Source: Paraburkholderia sprentiae WSM5005 (GTDB lineage: Bacteria; Pseudomonadota; Gammaproteobacteria; Burkholderiales; Burkholderiaceae). From it: a stretch of DNA of 64,000 nucleotides. The DNA lies in contig NZ_CP017563.2 in NCBI RefSeq assembly GCF_001865575.2, forward strand, positions 248,001 to 312,000, written 5' to 3'. Both the position numbers and the translations under genes were made by a program. This document shows positions 62,158 through 64,000 of the stretch, piece after piece (position 1 is the stretch's first letter; the number at the start of each line of letters is the position of its first letter). The notes beneath the pieces are model-generated. The model saw only the letters and a program-made list of their open reading frames with translations. It made no database searches and was not told where the DNA came from.

Positions 62158-63102
62158 TCAGGAGAGCCTCCGCTTCAGATCATCTGGCAAAAATGATACG
62201 ACATTGGATTGCTCTATCACCTTGTCCCAGACCAGATTGGCGAAGTCCGAGCGGCGATTGGTTTTTGCACCGCGCATGGCTTCCTCATCGATTCCGTCGA
62301 AGATGTTTGCCGTGGTGATGACGCTATTGATGCCCATTTCCTCGCAGCATTGAATATTGGATGGCGAGTCGTTACATAAAATCTTCTTGCCGAGCGCGGC
62401 GTACTCGAGCAGTTTGGTCGGCGTCTGATAGCAGTGCGGCCGGTGATAGGGGAAATAGCAAACGGCAACATCCGACTGGGCCACGTGCTTCAGCGCATCA
62501 CGCTGCGGCAAAGGACCGGTAAAGATCAGATTTTCCGTCTTCGAGAATTTCTCGTGGATGTGTGGATCCGGCTTGCCGACGAGCAGAAGAGATTTGTTCC
62601 CGTCCGAGTATTTCTTGATGAACGCTTCCAGCACGCGATCGAAGCCACGCTCGACGCTCATTTCGCCGATATAGCAGAAGTCAGCTTTCTTCTCATCCTG
62701 ACCGCTTTCTTCCTGAACTTCAAAAATCCAGTTCGGTACACCCATCGGTAAAATCACGCTGGGCACGCCGGCGCCAAAGCCCATGATCTGTTGCTGCCGT
62801 TTGTTCTGGAAGATTCGCAGGTTCGGCTGACAGTTGAAGTGCCGTTTCGCGAAGTCCTTCATCGCTGGCCAGCCGCCCACGGAAAGCGAACGGTAATCGT
62901 GGATGACGAAATCGGATGCAAGGCGGTCCGGGTAGAAACCCATGATTGACCAAAGAATAATGTCGTTTTTCTTTTCGAGTTTTCGGAATTCGCTCGTTGA
63001 TCCAATCAGAACATCCGCGCCGCGATTCTGAAAGTAATTCTTGTAGGCCGTGACTTCCGGATAATTGGCGTTGCCCGGATGCATGATGAAAATCTTGCGC
63101 AT
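62158..63102 (-). CDS. Glycosyltransferase, tandem paralogue B
   Basis: A 314-residue protein with AAAGGGGC before the ATG (MRKIFIMHPGNANYPEVTAY). It shows CYIGEMSVERGFDRVLEAF, NLIFTGPLPQRDALKHVAQSD and TPTKLLEYAALGKKILCNDS. The gene upstream of paralogue A, separated by 97 bp and in the same direction, so a two-gene unit is likely. Divergence is strongest in the middle third, which may mean different donor or acceptor sugars. Confidence 0.85.
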   Translation of the reverse strand: MRKIFIMHPGNANYPEVTAYKNYFQNRGADVLIGSTSEFRKLEKKNDIILWSIMGFYPDRLASDFVIHDYRSLSVGGWPAMKDFAKRHFNCQPNLRIFQNKRQQQIMGFGAGVPSVILPMGVPNWIFEVQEESGQDEKKADFCYIGEMSVERGFDRVLEAFIKKYSDGNKSLLLVGKPDPHIHEKFSKTENLIFTGPLPQRDALKHVAQSDVAVCYFPYHRPHCYQTPTKLLEYAALGKKILCNDSPSNIQCCEEMGINSVITTANIFDGIDEEAMRGAKTNRRSDFANLVWDKVIEQSNVVSFLPDDLKRRLS

Positions 63103-63333
63103 GTTGCCCCTTTGTCGCTATACGGAGATGAAGACAATTAAGGTTATTATGAGAAATTGCTCCGCAGGCGCAGACGATTCCTGATTCGTCAGGCGGTCCC
63201 GTCCCAGTCTCTCCCGCACTCAATTTATCGTTGGCCGAACTCATCGACCAGACGTTGTCGTTACGATCGACCGCGATCTGTTCGATGCCGCGCGTCGAAG
63301 GACCGAGTCCGACCGAGTGTTTCACACTACACG
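63103..63333. other. Intergenic region with a possible NHL-repeat coding scrap
   Basis: Read on the minus strand, 63200-63300 is open for GIEQIAVDRNDNVWSMSSAN, which looks like one NHL/propeller repeat. It has no start or continuation as a full gene, so it may be a decayed remnant or chance. No terminator hairpin is evident after the deacetylase gene. Confidence 0.3.
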
Positions 63334-64000
63334 TTATTGCGGGCGCTGCGCTTGCGACGTCTGATTCAGTGACCGCGACCTGCCACGAAACCGCTCGCAG
63401 AAGCGCCGAACACGGCCCAGCCGGAGATAGCGTGGCGCCAGCGTGAAGCCGGTGAGTTGCGCGGCAAACCATGACACGGAGGAGTCATCCTCGATGTCGA
63501 ACGCCTTGAGCCGGAACGGATCGCTGCTTTGATCGTTCCATCCAACATCGGTCGTGCGTGCCGTCTTGTAGCCGGCGACCTTCAGCATCGCAATTTCGCG
63601 CGGACCGTAAATGCCGTAGGGATACGCAAAATGCTCGCACGGCTTGCCGACGAGGCGCTCAACCTCGATGCGGGAGCCGGCAAGTTCTTCAAAGCACTCG
63701 TCGTCGTCACAGCGGGTCAGCGTCGGGTGATAGCGCGTGTGGGACTGAAAATCGACATAAGGGCGCATCGTTTCGATCTGGGCGGCGCTCAGGCCACTCA
63801 CGATGGCCGACTCGTTCAGCTGGTCCTGCCGAAAACCCCGCGCGGCCAATTCCGCGAGGCGCTCGTCGTTTTTCATGCGGATCAGCCGCTTCACGTCGGC
63901 ATGTTTGGCGACGGGATCCAGGAACCAGTGAGTCCGCTGTTGCGCCACGACGCTGCTACAGATATAGATGGTGGGGCGCACGCCGTACTTGACAAAAATG
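63334..64000 (-). CDS. Polysaccharide deacetylase (NodB-type), 5' end outside window
   Basis: The minus frame is open from the window edge (FVKYGVRPTIYICSSVV) to a stop at 63334, about 221 codons. NodB-domain marks are the YDFQSHTRYHPTL-type segment with its two metal histidines (VDFQSHTRYHPTL) and CEHFAYPYGIYGPREIAML. Such enzymes remove acetyl groups from N-acetylated or O-acetylated glycans. A basic C-terminus (RRFCERFRGRSRSLN) ends the protein. It lies at the edge of the exopolysaccharide cluster and may modify that polymer. Confidence 0.87.
   Translation of the reverse strand, partial: IFVKYGVRPTIYICSSVVAQQRTHWFLDPVAKHADVKRLIRMKNDERLAELAARGFRQDQLNESAIVSGLSAAQIETMRPYVDFQSHTRYHPTLTRCDDDECFEELAGSRIEVERLVGKPCEHFAYPYGIYGPREIAMLKVAGYKTARTTDVGWNDQSSDPFRLKAFDIEDDSSVSWFAAQLTGFTLAPRYLRLGRVRRFCERFRGRSRSLNQTSQAQRPQ

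Overview
The window looks like chromosomal DNA of a Burkholderiaceae member (Paraburkholderia/Caballeronia type). It has high GC, dense catabolic operons each with its own regulator, an FhaB/CdiA-like exoprotein, paired major-facilitator carriers, SoxCD, and an exopolysaccharide locus. I saw no tRNA, rRNA, CRISPR array, integrase or complete insertion sequence. This assignment rests on gene content only.

Layout. 1-4646 (minus) is the amino-terminal 1548 codons of a two-partner-secretion filamentous haemagglutinin with an ESPR-type signal peptide. 5037-9968 is a glucarate-type sugar-acid operon (dehydratase plus two ACS-family carriers) with a divergent GntR regulator and a perfect 18-bp palindrome between them. 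10006-14400 has a Gfo/Idh/MocA oxidoreductase and two divergent GH13 enzymes. 14424-18964 has an XRE/MmyB-type regulator divergent from an SDR, a PAP2 phosphatase, an EEP-family hydrolase and a repeat-built COG4705 membrane protein. 19048-21994 is a coupled sugar ABC importer. 22300-23520 holds a UDG-superfamily protein and a DUF488 protein. 23662-29362 reads as a trans-3-hydroxy-L-proline operon (MHS carrier, COG1228 amidohydrolase, pyrroline-2-carboxylate reductase type enzyme, Cys/Thr dehydratase) under a LysR regulator. 29684-31858 is a SoxCD-like pair without other Sox genes. 31885-34248 is a MobA-like flavin monooxygenase with a MarR regulator and a 24-bp palindromic operator candidate. 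34450-38719 has small lipoproteins, a YejA-like binding protein, a sorbosone-dehydrogenase-like protein and a DUF2231 protein.

The stretch 38.7-47.9 kb is patchier. It has an AT-richer orphan secreted protein, a frameshifted MBL-fold gene opposite tandem IclR paralogues, a two-end-truncated FAD monooxygenase, and a collapsed UPF0182 gene. After it come a cytoplasmic-looking HtrA-like protease with a LuxR-type response regulator, a barnase-type lipoprotein that has lost its catalytic residues, an NDH-2 and a PF04185 phosphoesterase fragment.

The right end (53.7-64 kb) is the most interesting part. A secreted clan-A-like glycosidase, then a Sco1 copper chaperone, a lectin-fused galactose-oxidase-type copper radical oxidase and a c-type cytochrome in one tight run lie next to an ExoY-like priming glycosyltransferase, a GT4, two tandem paralogous glycosyltransferases and a polysaccharide deacetylase. 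This resembles in logic, not in gene identity, the Streptomyces GlxA/Sco glycan system. I infer a copper-dependent oxidation step on an exported polysaccharide, with the cytochrome as a possible activator or electron acceptor.
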